Notes: generated from the sequence alone by a model not told the origin. Counted from the first letter of the stretch, positions 1 to 7,035 are shown. The stretch is 11,875 nucleotides of DNA from Candidatus Coatesiibacteriota bacterium (GCA_030631385.1 DAOVLG010000023.1:1-11875); one strand, 5' to 3'. Translations and numbers: made by a program.

Positions 1-1
1 A

Positions 2-514
2 CTTGCTCGTGTCGAAGAGGGGAACCTTGAATTCCTCCAGTTCGGAGGTGCTGGGACCGGTATCAATCGGGGTCGGCATCCCCTCGGGAGCGGCCTCGAT
101 GGTTTCGCCGAGGATCTCATCCCAGATCCCCTCGGTTGGAATGATGGGCTCTTCAACCTCCTCGGGCGGAGCGGTCGGCCCCGCCGGTTCCTCGGCCATG
201 GCCGCGGGTGACGGGGGCAGTGTGGTTCGGGCCCAAGAGCTCACCGGTGGTGGAGGAGGTGCGGTGGGAACGGCCTCACCCAGGGAGGACGGTGGCGGGG
301 GTGGACCGGCGGAGACCGGCTTCGAGGTTGGAGGAGGCGGTGGTCCGGCGATCTCGGGAGCGGCGGGACTCACCTGGACGGCTTCCAGGGGTTCATCGCT
401 CGCGCCGCTGGGGGCGAGCTTGGAGAAATCGCCTATCTTGAGGCTCTCCTTGAGCTTGGCCGCCCGCTCGGCGTTCCTCCGTTTGATCTCCTCAATATAA
501 CTCTGGTCAACCAT
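2..514 (-). CDS. Partial proline-rich protein of unknown function (N-terminal 171 residues)
   Basis: The gene reads leftward and runs off the window edge, so its stop and C-terminus are not seen. It starts with ATG at 514-512, preceded on the minus strand by GGAAGGA about 6 nt upstream, a good ribosome binding site. No stop interrupts the 171 codons. Residues 1-30 are charged and helical (MVDQSYIEEIKRRNAERAAK...). Residues 50-125 are a low-complexity Pro/Ala/Glu linker with three runs of five prolines (58-62, 71-75, 86-90). An acidic stretch around WDEILGETIE follows (131-140). There is no signal peptide or membrane segment, so this part is probably cytoplasmic. Five-proline runs normally need EF-P for efficient translation (family knowledge). 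The linker suggests a multidomain protein whose folded domain lies beyond the window. I do not recognise the family. The long open frame on the opposite strand (3-500) is its shadow. Confidence 0.78.
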   Translation of the reverse strand, partial: MVDQSYIEEIKRRNAERAAKLKESLKIGDFSKLAPSGASDEPLEAVQVSPAAPEIAGPPPPPTSKPVSAGPPPPPSSLGEAVPTAPPPPPVSSWARTTLPPSPAAMAEEPAGPTAPPEEVEEPIIPTEGIWDEILGETIEAAPEGMPTPIDTGPSTSELEEFKVPLFDTSK

Positions 515-757
515 AACAGATCCTTCCAAACGACTGGCTGGTCTGGCTTGAACTTGTAGAGCCGGCGATTTTTTCTTTAGGATTTTGTTAGAATCGAAGA
601 GCCGGTAGCGGGGTGTGTTTAAGTCGTTCTACCGGACCGCTCGGGACTCTTGTCATACCAATCTTGTGGTTCTATCCGTCTGGTGCAGCCTGTATCGGCG
701 ATTTGCCCACCAAATACAAGTTTGCCATAAGGTAAGGAAATATGCAAATTGTATTCT

Positions 758-1513
758 CTATATAAAGACGAAATGGCTGAAGATATAACGCAGCTTTTCC
801 CGGTAGAGATCGTATTCCTCGTAGCTTACCTCACCTATCAGCGTATATACGTAGGAGTCCTTGACGAAGAAGGCAACGACGCGGATGTCGGCCTGGGTGT
901 CTAAAGTATGGGTTACCTTTATCACGTAGTAGGTACCCGACAAACCGTCGGAATCCAGGGTGGTCGTCGGTTCCCAGGTGTCAATATTGTAGGGATGCTC
1001 CGGGTTCAAGGCGTAGAGCATTATGTTTTCAAAGGATTGGTGGGACAGTGAATTAGAGGTACGCGATTCGCCAAGCGCAAGCTTTCCCACCCGCATGCGA
1101 ACCACGGGGACTAGGGCGTCGTAGAGGGTCAGGCGGCAGATCTCCGTGGCCTCCAACCAGATGACCGCACTGAAAGCATCAATCTCATCATAACGTAGGC
1201 CCGTGCCGTAGGCGAATTCCCAGTTTATACCGGGCCTGAGGAGTTGGATACCCTCATCGAAATAGTTGATCAGGTTCTCATCTATATCGAGGCCGGACCC
1301 CCTTACCACAGGGGTTCTCTCAGTCTCCCCACCCTCGTCCCCGCTAAACAGATCGGAATCGGTAAGGTAAAAGATGAGCCAAACGATGATTGCTAAGGCG
1401 GCACCCAGGAGGATGATATGCGTGAAGGAGCCGTACTTGGAGCGCGGCGCAGACGTTCGTCGAAAGCGTACCCGTGGCTCTTCAGCGCGCTTTAGGTCCT
1501 CGTCCCTGTTCAC
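758..1513 (-). CDS. Single-pass membrane protein with an extracytoplasmic alpha/beta domain, function unknown
   Basis: 251 residues. The start is GTG at 1513-1511, with AGAGG about 5 nt upstream and a strong promoter at 1610-1638. Residues 1-27 are highly charged with many arginines; about 30-50 form one hydrophobic segment (IILLGAALAIIVWLIFYL). By the positive-inside rule the N-terminus is cytoplasmic and residues 51-251 lie outside the membrane. After a short acidic linker, the soluble domain contains a strand-rich pattern (GTYYVIKVTHTL, IRVVAFFVKDSYVYTLIGEV) and ends with an amphipathic helix and a hydrophobic strand (YDLYREKLRYIFSHFVFI). That ending resembles PsbP/Mog1-like domains, where a helix leads into a final SF-x-F strand. 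This is a weak fold-level inference, not a family assignment. The next gene leftward is separated by 243 bp, which contain only a weak inverted repeat (CCGGTAG 602-608 / CTACCGG 629-635). Confidence 0.8.
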   Translation of the reverse strand: MNRDEDLKRAEEPRVRFRRTSAPRSKYGSFTHIILLGAALAIIVWLIFYLTDSDLFSGDEGGETERTPVVRGSGLDIDENLINYFDEGIQLLRPGINWEFAYGTGLRYDEIDAFSAVIWLEATEICRLTLYDALVPVVRMRVGKLALGESRTSNSLSHQSFENIMLYALNPEHPYNIDTWEPTTTLDSDGLSGTYYVIKVTHTLDTQADIRVVAFFVKDSYVYTLIGEVSYEEYDLYREKLRYIFSHFVFI

Positions 1514-1609
1514 GTAGCCTCTAGTATTTTCACCGGTCCGTGGGCTTTGTACCCCGCCCGCTCTACTACGGGTAAACCTCTATCCACTTTAGCCAATTAC
1601 GATGGTCAA

Positions 1610-1638
1610 AACATAACCGGATTTTCTTGAATTGTCAA
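1610..1638 (-). promoter_or_regulatory. Sigma70-type promoter for the leftward membrane-protein gene
   Basis: On the minus strand the -35 is TTGACA (1638-1633), the spacer exactly 17 bp, and the -10 TATGTT (1615-1610). Transcription would start near 1603, leaving a leader of about 90 nt before the GTG at 1513. The -35 is a perfect consensus. The call rests on sequence only. Confidence 0.65.
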
Positions 1639-1652
1639 GGTCTTATGCATGG

Positions 1653-1674
1653 GCGAGGGTTTTAAACCTCTTGT
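1653..1674. repeat. Degenerate copy of the 22-bp palindrome
   Basis: This segment matches the perfect palindrome at 5724-5745 and 10465-10486 at 18 of 22 positions, including most of the TTTAAAC centre and the CTTGT arm. Four substitutions destroy the exact symmetry. It lies in the divergent control region, just upstream of the leftward promoter. I read it as a decayed member of the family; chance similarity is not excluded. Confidence 0.45.
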
Positions 1675-1695
1675 CCGGGGCTCCAAATCCAAATC

Positions 1696-1718
1696 CTCAC
1701 GTTCCGACCCGACGTGAG
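1696..1718. promoter_or_regulatory. Inverted repeat (possible operator) in the divergent control region
   Basis: Perfect 7-bp arms CTCACGT (1696-1702) and ACGTGAG (1712-1718) flank a 9-nt loop. It lies 38 bp upstream of the rightward -35 box and between the two divergent promoters, where a regulator site would be expected. The rest of the 302-bp gap (1514-1815) holds the two promoters, the degenerate palindrome and no plausible gene. Confidence 0.35.
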
Positions 1719-1756
1719 TTAACACCGCCACCTCGCCCGTCATCCCAACTGCCCCA

Positions 1757-1785
1757 TTGACTGCCGTCCTGGTTGTCGCTAGAAT
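1757..1785 (+). promoter_or_regulatory. Sigma70-type promoter for the rightward TPR lipoprotein operon
   Basis: The -35 TTGACT (1757-1762) and -10 TAGAAT (1780-1785) are separated by 17 bp. The predicted transcription start near 1792 gives a leader of about 24 nt before the TTG at 1816, which supports that start codon. It probably drives the packed genes 1816-5709. Confidence 0.68.
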
Positions 1786-1815
1786 GGTCGGGAACTCCTA
1801 GCCCCGGGATCCAAG

Positions 1816-2478
1816 TTGAAAAGACTCTTCCCCAGTCTGGTAGCCGTCATTTTTCTCTCCACTGGTTGCTTCCTCTTCGGCGGGGGAGGCGGTTCCCAGC
1901 CCGCTCCCCACGACGAGGAAACAACCTCCGTCAAAGCCCCCGGCGAAATCTCCGAGCTGGCCAAGCTCATAGACGCCGGCAACGACTACCTGATCGCGGG
2001 TGATCTGCGCAACGCCACCCGGGAGTACGAAAGGGCACAGGAGATCGCCCCCGACGATCCCTTCGTCAACAACAATCTCGGCCTGGTCTACATGGAGAAG
2101 GAGCTCTTCTCCCTCGCGGTCTCCTACTTCGAGAGAGCGATAGAGGTGTTACCCTACTACTACAAGGCGCACAACAACCTGGGCAATGCCTACCACGAGC
2201 TGGGGTATCGCGATCTGGCGGAGGAGGCATACGAGGAAGCGCTGAAGGTTAAGCCCGACTATACGCTGGCCCATTGGAACCTGGCCCTTCTTCTGGAGAA
2301 GACCGGCGACACTCTGGACGCGATCCGCCATTGGCAGCGTTACATCAGCCTCTCGGCGGGTGAGGGTGACATCGCCTTTGCCCGGAGCCGCATCGCCGCT
2401 CTGCGCGACGGCACCTCCACCGCGCCGGAGGAGGTGGAGGCGATCAGTGAAGAGGAAGCGGAGCACTTCGTTGAGTAA
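1816..2478 (+). CDS. TPR-repeat lipoprotein
   Basis: 220 residues, TTG start. No strong Shine-Dalgarno is visible, but the promoter ends only about 24 nt upstream and no other in-frame start suits. Residues 1-18 form a lipoprotein signal: basic MKR, a hydrophobic core, then the lipobox STGC with the lipidated cysteine at 18. A Gly-rich spacer and acidic linker (22-45) follow. Then come about four tetratricopeptide repeats, roughly at 47-80, 84-113, 118-147 and 152-181; the second and third are textbook (NNLGLVYMEKELFSLAVSYF, NNLGNAYHELGYRDLAEEAY). The C-terminal 25 residues are very acidic. Such proteins sit on a membrane and scaffold protein complexes, but TPRs alone do not reveal the partner. 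Its 3' end overlaps the next gene, so the two are probably translated together. Confidence 0.87.
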   Translation: MKRLFPSLVAVIFLSTGCFLFGGGGGSQPAPHDEETTSVKAPGEISELAKLIDAGNDYLIAGDLRNATREYERAQEIAPDDPFVNNNLGLVYMEKELFSLAVSYFERAIEVLPYYYKAHNNLGNAYHELGYRDLAEEAYEEALKVKPDYTLAHWNLALLLEKTGDTLDAIRHWQRYISLSAGEGDIAFARSRIAALRDGTSTAPEEVEAISEEEAEHFVE

Positions 2479-3160
2479 CAAGCTTTTGATCCTATCGCTT
2501 ATACCCCTCACCCTTCTCACCTTCTGCCGAGAAGAGTCCCGGCTCTCCTTTTATCCCATCGCCCCCGATGGTGATCTGGCGGACCGGGTGGCCACCCCGG
2601 AGTTGGCACCGGGCGATCACGTTACGACCGGCGGTCTGGTGAACGACACCGGCGCCCTGACCAGTCTGACCTCCTACGACTGGGGCCCGGGGGGGATCAC
2701 CCGGGAGGTCTACTTCCTGGAACCGAGGCGTCCCGATCTCGAGGGCAGCCTCGTCCTCGTCACCGACGCCGAGGTGGTCGAAACCGGCGTCTACGGATAC
2801 GGTATCAGACTCACCGGCGGCGTTGCAGAGCCCGACCCGGTCCCCGTGCCGGCAGTCAAGGCGCCGGAGGAGTACCTCGAACGGCTGGACCGGCTCGATC
2901 TGGACGCCCTCTCCGCCCATCCGGAGCACAACGGCAACTTCCACCCGGCGCGGATGGATATCGAGGCCCTCACCTGGCGGGCGGTGGACTGGGTAGGTGG
3001 ACCGAACACCCGCCGTTGGCTCCTCCAGGCATCGAGATTGCCGCTTCCGCCCTTCGCCGATCCCCGTCTGGAACGCTGGCTGCAGATATTCGCAACCGTG
3101 GATGGGTGTGGGAGGATGCTCCAGGTCTGGGTTGGGATCCGGGGCAGCTTCCTCGAATAG
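2447..3160 (+). CDS. Lipoprotein-like secreted protein, function unknown
   Basis: 237 residues if translation begins at GTG 2447, which has GGAGG 6 nt upstream. An alternative is TTG 2471, which overlaps the previous stop (TTGAGTAA) and gives 229 residues. Either way the N-terminus is basic and then strongly hydrophobic (LLILSLIPLTLLTFC), ending at a cysteine (27) followed by REES. The residue before the cysteine is Phe, unusual for a lipobox, so lipidation is likely but not certain. The mature part has no motif I recognise: a strand-rich N-terminal half (HVTTGGLVNDTGALTSLTSYDW), then a Pro-rich linker near 135-145 and a helical segment with two Leu/Asp-rich turns. It overlaps the TPR lipoprotein gene by 8-32 nt, which suggests a shared job at the envelope. 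Confidence 0.68.
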   Translation: MKRKRSTSLSNKLLILSLIPLTLLTFCREESRLSFYPIAPDGDLADRVATPELAPGDHVTTGGLVNDTGALTSLTSYDWGPGGITREVYFLEPRRPDLEGSLVLVTDAEVVETGVYGYGIRLTGGVAEPDPVPVPAVKAPEEYLERLDRLDLDALSAHPEHNGNFHPARMDIEALTWRAVDWVGGPNTRRWLLQASRLPLPPFADPRLERWLQIFATVDGCGRMLQVWVGIRGSFLE

Positions 3161-3249
3161 GTATTTCACCCCAAACACCCCTTGATAAAAAAAAGCGCCA
3201 ACAGGTTACACCGATGGTGGACCGGCCTCAAGGGGGCGGTCGGTTCTTT

Positions 3250-3274
3250 ATTCCGCTCGCGGTATGAGCGGAAT
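3250..3274. repeat. Perfect 9-bp inverted repeat before the PHP-fold gene
   Basis: Arms ATTCCGCTC (3250-3258) and GAGCGGAAT (3266-3274) flank a 7-nt loop. It ends 9 nt before the ATG at 3284. If that ATG is the real start, the hairpin lies in the leader and could control initiation. If the upstream TTG at 3182 is used, the repeat is inside the coding region. Confidence 0.55.
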
Positions 3275-3283
3275 GGGGGGCTC

Positions 3284-4576
3284 ATGCCCGAGCCCACAGA
3301 CTCCGCCCATCCCCGCACCTCCGACCTCACCCACAGTCGCCTCAAACCAACTAAACCAATCCAGATAGCCCGGCGAAGGAAGCGCCGCCGGTTGGTCCGA
3401 GACTTAGGTTTAGCCTGTGTGGCGGTCTTCACCCTGTTTTCCCTCTACAACCTGAGGGTTCAGTTCCCCCGTACTTCCTTCGCCATCTACCCCCGTTTGG
3501 GTGGTTACTACGCCTATCGGGGCGTGCTCGGGGTTCACAGTAAATACTCGGACGGCTCCGGCTCCTACGGTGAGATCGCTGTCCTGGCCCGGCGCGCAGG
3601 CCTCGACTTCGTCGTCCTCACGGATAGGCAAACGATGAGAGCCCGCTCCGACGGGGTGGTCGGAAACTACGGCCACCTGTACCTTCTGTGCGGGGCTGAA
3701 CTCAAGCGTCCCGAGGGGAAGATGTGGATTCTGGGTCCCCGGGCTCTGCCTGAGAATCTTCGCCGGGCGACAGCGACCATCTGTGCCGAGGTGAACGAGG
3801 AGGGTCTTTCGGTGATCGCCATGCCCACCGACCCCGAAGAACCCTGGGAGGATTGGGGCCTCTCCAACTTCACCGCCCTCGAGGTAGTCAACCTGCGCAG
3901 TCTCTGGAGAAGGGCGGACCCCTTTCGGTGGGTCGGGGCGGTGAGCGTGAATCTCCTGGACGGTCCCGGCTCCTACGCGCGCCTGGGCGTTGATAAAGCG
4001 GTTTTCACCCTCTGGGACGAGCTGTGCCAAACCAGGCCGGTGGTGGGCCTCGCCTCCGCCGAGGTCCTCGGACGGACGCGGGTGATCGGTGACTGGTATC
4101 TAAAGGTTCCCAGTTACTCCAGCGCCTTCAAAACGATCCACACCTGCGTCCTCCTCCCCTGGCGCCTGCCCGAAAACCCCCGTATCGCGTCGGTTCTTAT
4201 CACACAGGCCCTCGCACGCGGTCACTGTTTCGGCTGCATCGCCCCCATCGGGGACGGTCGTGGTTTCAGGTTCACCGCCCGCTCAAACGACTCCTTGGCC
4301 ATCATGGGCGACGAGATATACCTGGAACCTCTGACCCTCGAGGCCTACTGCCCACCCGCCGAGGGGGTCGAGCTCCGCCTCTACCGAGACGGTAGACTGA
4401 TAAAACGGTTCGAGGACAAGCGGCTCGCTTACCAAGTGGTTAATCCCGGCGTGTACCGCGTCGAGGCCTGGGTCGAGGCCCCCAACCTCCCCTGGGGCAC
4501 GGTGCAGCGGCTCTGGATATTTTCCAACCCGATCTACATCCGCCCCAGACCCGTCGAGGTCGAGGTGGCGCCTTGA
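3284..4576 (+). CDS. Membrane-anchored PHP-domain protein with a degraded metal site (CehA/McbA-like)
   Basis: 430 residues from ATG 3284. A TTG at 3182 would add 34 basic residues but lacks a Shine-Dalgarno and would put a perfect hairpin in the coding sequence. An Arg-rich cytoplasmic stretch (residues 29-39) precedes one transmembrane segment (about 41-59). The PHP fold is visible in HSKYSDGSGSYGEI (85-98) and AGLDFVVLTDR (105-115), the GAEL motif (E139), LEVVN (199-203) and WDEL (244-247). The C-terminus ends in a beta-rich domain with GVYRVEAW and WIFSNPIYI, as in CehA/McbA-type PHP proteins. Canonical PHP enzymes use HxH, TDH, AHP and DxH motifs. Here these read GVH, TDR, AMP and SAE, so most metal-binding histidines are missing. 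It may bind rather than hydrolyse a phosphorylated or sugar ligand. The last 4 nt overlap hemW. Confidence 0.78.
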   Translation: MPEPTDSAHPRTSDLTHSRLKPTKPIQIARRRKRRRLVRDLGLACVAVFTLFSLYNLRVQFPRTSFAIYPRLGGYYAYRGVLGVHSKYSDGSGSYGEIAVLARRAGLDFVVLTDRQTMRARSDGVVGNYGHLYLLCGAELKRPEGKMWILGPRALPENLRRATATICAEVNEEGLSVIAMPTDPEEPWEDWGLSNFTALEVVNLRSLWRRADPFRWVGAVSVNLLDGPGSYARLGVDKAVFTLWDELCQTRPVVGLASAEVLGRTRVIGDWYLKVPSYSSAFKTIHTCVLLPWRLPENPRIASVLITQALARGHCFGCIAPIGDGRGFRFTARSNDSLAIMGDEIYLEPLTLEAYCPPAEGVELRLYRDGRLIKRFEDKRLAYQVVNPGVYRVEAWVEAPNLPWGTVQRLWIFSNPIYIRPRPVEVEVAP

Positions 4577-5709
4577 ACATCGAGCTGCGTAAAAGGTACG
4601 GAATTTACATCCACGTGCCCCTCTGTCGACGCCGATGCGACTACTGCGACTTCACCAGTTACGTAACGACGCCGGAGATCAGGGGGCGGGTGGCCGTCGG
4701 CCTGTTGAAGGAGATAAACCTCCACCCCGAAACCCGCGGGAGGACGCTCTACATCGGTGGCGGAACCCCCAACCTCCTCGGAGTCGGTGAGCTCGGTGAT
4801 CTGATCGCCCGGGCCCGAGACCGTTTCCGACTCCCGCTGGGAGCCGAGGTTTCCATCGAGTCGAACCCCGGCGCCAACTCCGGGTTGGGCTATTTCGAGG
4901 CGCTCCTCCGGGCGGGGTTGACCCGGCTTTCGGTGGGCTTTCAGAGCTTCAACGACGGCGAGTTGCGGATGCTCGGCCGTCTGCACCGATCCGTTGACAC
5001 GGACATCTTCTCGAGCGCCCGGCGGGCCGGGGTCAGATCCATCTCCATTGATCTTATGTACGGTCTGCCGGGACAGAGGCCGGAGGATTTTTCGCGAAGC
5101 CTGGAATCGGCGCTGAGAGTGGGGGTGGATCATGTCTCACTCTACGCCCTTAAACTCGGTCGGGACACCCCATTGGGCCTTCTCGTTGCGCGGGGAGAAC
5201 TTCCACCACCCGATCCCGACGCCGCCGCAGACGCCTACTACGCCTCACTTGACCACCTCGAAGCCGAGGGGTTTTTACAGTACGAGCTCTCCAACTTCGC
5301 CCGTCCCGGGCACCGTTGCCGGCACAACGAGATCTACTGGGAGGCCGGGTATTTTATCGGAATCGGTCCCTCGGCGGTGGGCGACGACGGGGAGGTCCGA
5401 CGCCGGAACACGCCGGACCTGGAGGCCTGGTTGGGTTCCGTGGAGAAGGGCGAAAAACCCGATTGTGATGTTGAACGGCCTACGCCGGCGCAGCGCCGGA
5501 TGGAGATGGGAGTATTGGCGCTCAGAACCCGCGCCGGCTTGAGTGAGCGCAGATTCTCCGAACGCTGGGGGGTAGGTGTAGTGCAGGCCTTTCCCGCGGT
5601 GGAGGAGCACCGGGCCGGGGGGCGTCTGGAATTATCCCGGGAACGCTGGCGCATCGTTCGGGAACACCAACTCATCGCCGACCGCATCCTCTCCGATCTG
5701 GCGGACTGA
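4573..5709 (+). CDS. hemW: Radical SAM heme chaperone HemW
   Basis: 378 residues, the same length as E. coli HemW. HemW is a cytoplasmic/membrane-peripheral protein that binds heme and delivers it to haemoproteins; it is a homologue of, but distinct from, the oxygen-independent coproporphyrinogen oxidase HemN. The radical SAM motif CRRRCDYC supplies the 4Fe-4S ligands C18, C22 and C25 within YIHVPLC...CDF. The fourth cysteine of HemN (CxxxCxxCxC) is replaced by Phe27, as in HemW. GGGTPN (62-67) and SIESNPG (94-100) are SAM-binding segments, and RLSVGFQSF (118-126) is typical of the family. RHNEIYW (250-256) followed by YFIGIGPSA is the HemW-type C-terminal signature. Translation starts at TTG 4573, overlapping the previous TGA by 4 nt, with GAGG 7 nt upstream. 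An unrelated membrane protein as operon partner gives no further clue. Confidence 0.93.
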   Translation: MNIELRKRYGIYIHVPLCRRRCDYCDFTSYVTTPEIRGRVAVGLLKEINLHPETRGRTLYIGGGTPNLLGVGELGDLIARARDRFRLPLGAEVSIESNPGANSGLGYFEALLRAGLTRLSVGFQSFNDGELRMLGRLHRSVDTDIFSSARRAGVRSISIDLMYGLPGQRPEDFSRSLESALRVGVDHVSLYALKLGRDTPLGLLVARGELPPPDPDAAADAYYASLDHLEAEGFLQYELSNFARPGHRCRHNEIYWEAGYFIGIGPSAVGDDGEVRRRNTPDLEAWLGSVEKGEKPDCDVERPTPAQRRMEMGVLALRTRAGLSERRFSERWGVGVVQAFPAVEEHRAGGRLELSRERWRIVREHQLIADRILSDLAD

Positions 5710-5723
5710 TACCGGTTGACCCA

Positions 5724-5745
5724 ACAAGGGGTTTAAACCCCTTGT
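5724..5745. repeat. Perfect 22-bp palindrome, copy 1 (intergenic)
   Basis: Arms ACAAGGGG and CCCCTTGT flank a self-complementary centre TTTAAA, giving symmetry over all 22 bp. The sequence is identical to 10465-10486. It lies 15 bp after the hemW stop. No U-tract follows, so it is not a classic terminator. Its centre coincides with the best -35 position for the next gene. Confidence 0.9.
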
Positions 5746-5760
5746 CTAATAGTATATAAT
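5732..5760 (+). promoter_or_regulatory. Promoter of the beta-propeller gene, -35 box inside the palindrome
   Basis: A perfect -10 TATAAT (5755-5760) lies 17 bp downstream of TTTAAA (5732-5737), which matches the -35 consensus at 4 of 6 positions and is the centre of the palindrome. Transcription would start near 5767, giving a leader of about 60 nt before the ATG at 5827. A protein bound to the palindrome would cover the -35. Confidence 0.6.
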
Positions 5761-5826
5761 TGAGAAAAATTATTGCCTCGGAATACCCGTAGGGTTACAA
5801 CATCTGCGCGCCGTTCAAGGAGTGTC

Positions 5827-7002
5827 ATGAAGCGAATCGTTATCAGCACCGAAGAGCTGGAAACAATCCGCAAGGGCGCCCTCAACGAGATAGACCGCCT
5901 GACCTCTAAGCTTAGAGACACCATGAACAGCTACTTCCTCCGCTTTAAAACCGAGGATGTGCACACCTGGAGTATGTACCGCGGGAACCCGGCCCACACC
6001 GGAACCGCGGGGCCTACCCACGACATGATCGAGGGGAAGCTCAAGTTCTCCTATCGAGTAGGTCCCAATATCAAAACCTCCCCCATCGTCACCCCCCAGC
6101 ACATCTTCACCGCGGCCAACGGGGGTAATGAGTTCCACTGCATCAGCCTGGAATCGGGTGAGCTGGTCTGGAAGAGCGTCTTCGACTCCCGGGTAACCAG
6201 TCCCGCCGCGACGTCCTGGGACGGCTTCGTCTTCGTGCCCTGCGACGACCAGCAACTCTACTCCATCGGGATCGAATCGGGGTTGATTCGGTGGAAGTTC
6301 CACATGGACGACATCGTGCTCAACACCCCCTGCGTGGACGGTACCAACGTCTTTTTAACCAGCCGCGAGGGTTACCTGATCGCCCTGGACGGCTCCCACT
6401 GCCAACTGAAATGGATCAGCCCCTGGGAGTCGGCCTTTAGTGAACCATCCGCCGGCGAGGTCAACATCTTCATCGGTACCTACGACGGCTGTCTGATGTC
6501 GGTCTGGCAGGGTTCCGGGGACATCAAGTGGAAGACGAAATCCCTCGGCAAGGCCACCAGTTCCGCCGCATATTACGACAAGCGAGTTTTCTACTCCCTG
6601 CCCGAATCGGATAAGAGCCGGGGCTACCTCTACGCCCTCGACGCCCAGTCGGCCAAGATACTCTGGCGCTACGAAACCATCGCCTCCATAACGTGCTCCA
6701 GCGCCATTGCAAAGGACTGTATCTACATCGTCGTCCAGAACTACCTCGAGTCGCTGACGGTCGCTGACGCACAGAAACGCTGGCGCTTCGGCACCGAAAC
6801 CCCCATCCGTTCTTGCCCCACGGTTATTGATGATGCGGTATTCATCGTCACCAAGGCCGGGGTCGTCCACGCGGTTGACGTGAACACCGGCAAGGAGATC
6901 TGGAACAAAGAACTCGGGGGAGGGGTGGTCGGCTCCAGTGCATACGGAAACGGCGCGTTGGTGGTGAGCTGCGAGGACGGTTTGCTCTACGCCTTCTGTT
7001 AG
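5827..7002 (+). CDS. PQQ-type beta-propeller repeat protein without signal peptide
   Basis: 391 residues from ATG 5827, preceded by AAGGAG with a 4-nt gap. A TTG further upstream (5773) lies almost at the transcription start and has no ribosome site. Residues 1-40 are charged and helical, possibly a coiled coil, with no export signal. WSMYRGNPAHTG (48-59) is the usual lead-in of PQQ/BamB-like propellers. Then come seven repeats ending in a conserved Trp, 39-45 residues apart: SGELVW (115), SGLIRW (156), CQLKW (196), SGDIKW (235), AKILW (280), AQKRW (319) and TGKEIW (359). This predicts a seven- or eight-bladed propeller. Most relatives are exported (BamB, quinoprotein dehydrogenases). No PQQ ligand set or catalytic residue can be assigned, so a protein-binding role in the cytoplasm is the best guess. 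It has its own promoter. Confidence 0.85.
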   Translation: MKRIVISTEELETIRKGALNEIDRLTSKLRDTMNSYFLRFKTEDVHTWSMYRGNPAHTGTAGPTHDMIEGKLKFSYRVGPNIKTSPIVTPQHIFTAANGGNEFHCISLESGELVWKSVFDSRVTSPAATSWDGFVFVPCDDQQLYSIGIESGLIRWKFHMDDIVLNTPCVDGTNVFLTSREGYLIALDGSHCQLKWISPWESAFSEPSAGEVNIFIGTYDGCLMSVWQGSGDIKWKTKSLGKATSSAAYYDKRVFYSLPESDKSRGYLYALDAQSAKILWRYETIASITCSSAIAKDCIYIVVQNYLESLTVADAQKRWRFGTETPIRSCPTVIDDAVFIVTKAGVVHAVDVNTGKEIWNKELGGGVVGSSAYGNGALVVSCEDGLLYAFC

Positions 7003-7035
7003 CAGGACCGGCCTCGGGTGTGCATCGCTGCAGCG

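Noticed and set aside
3..500. Long plus-strand frame rich in Gly, Ser and Ala
   Set aside because: It is antisense to the leftward proline-rich gene; CCN proline codons reversed give Gly-rich shadow protein, and it has no ribosome site.
2492..3178. Minus-strand frame of 228 codons
   Set aside because: Shadow of the lipoprotein-like gene on the plus strand; composition lacks any domain pattern, and the plus frame has the signal peptide and G/C third positions.
2997..3267. Possible frameshifted continuation of the 2447-3160 gene in another frame
   Set aside because: Third-position G/C content stays high in the original frame up to its stop and drops to near random in the alternative frame.
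5724..5745. Reading the palindrome as a hemW terminator
   Set aside because: No T-run follows either perfect copy, and the second copy lies inside a coding sequence.
5773..5826. TTG start extending the beta-propeller protein by 18 residues
   Set aside because: No Shine-Dalgarno and it lies at the predicted transcription start; ATG 5827 has AAGGAG.
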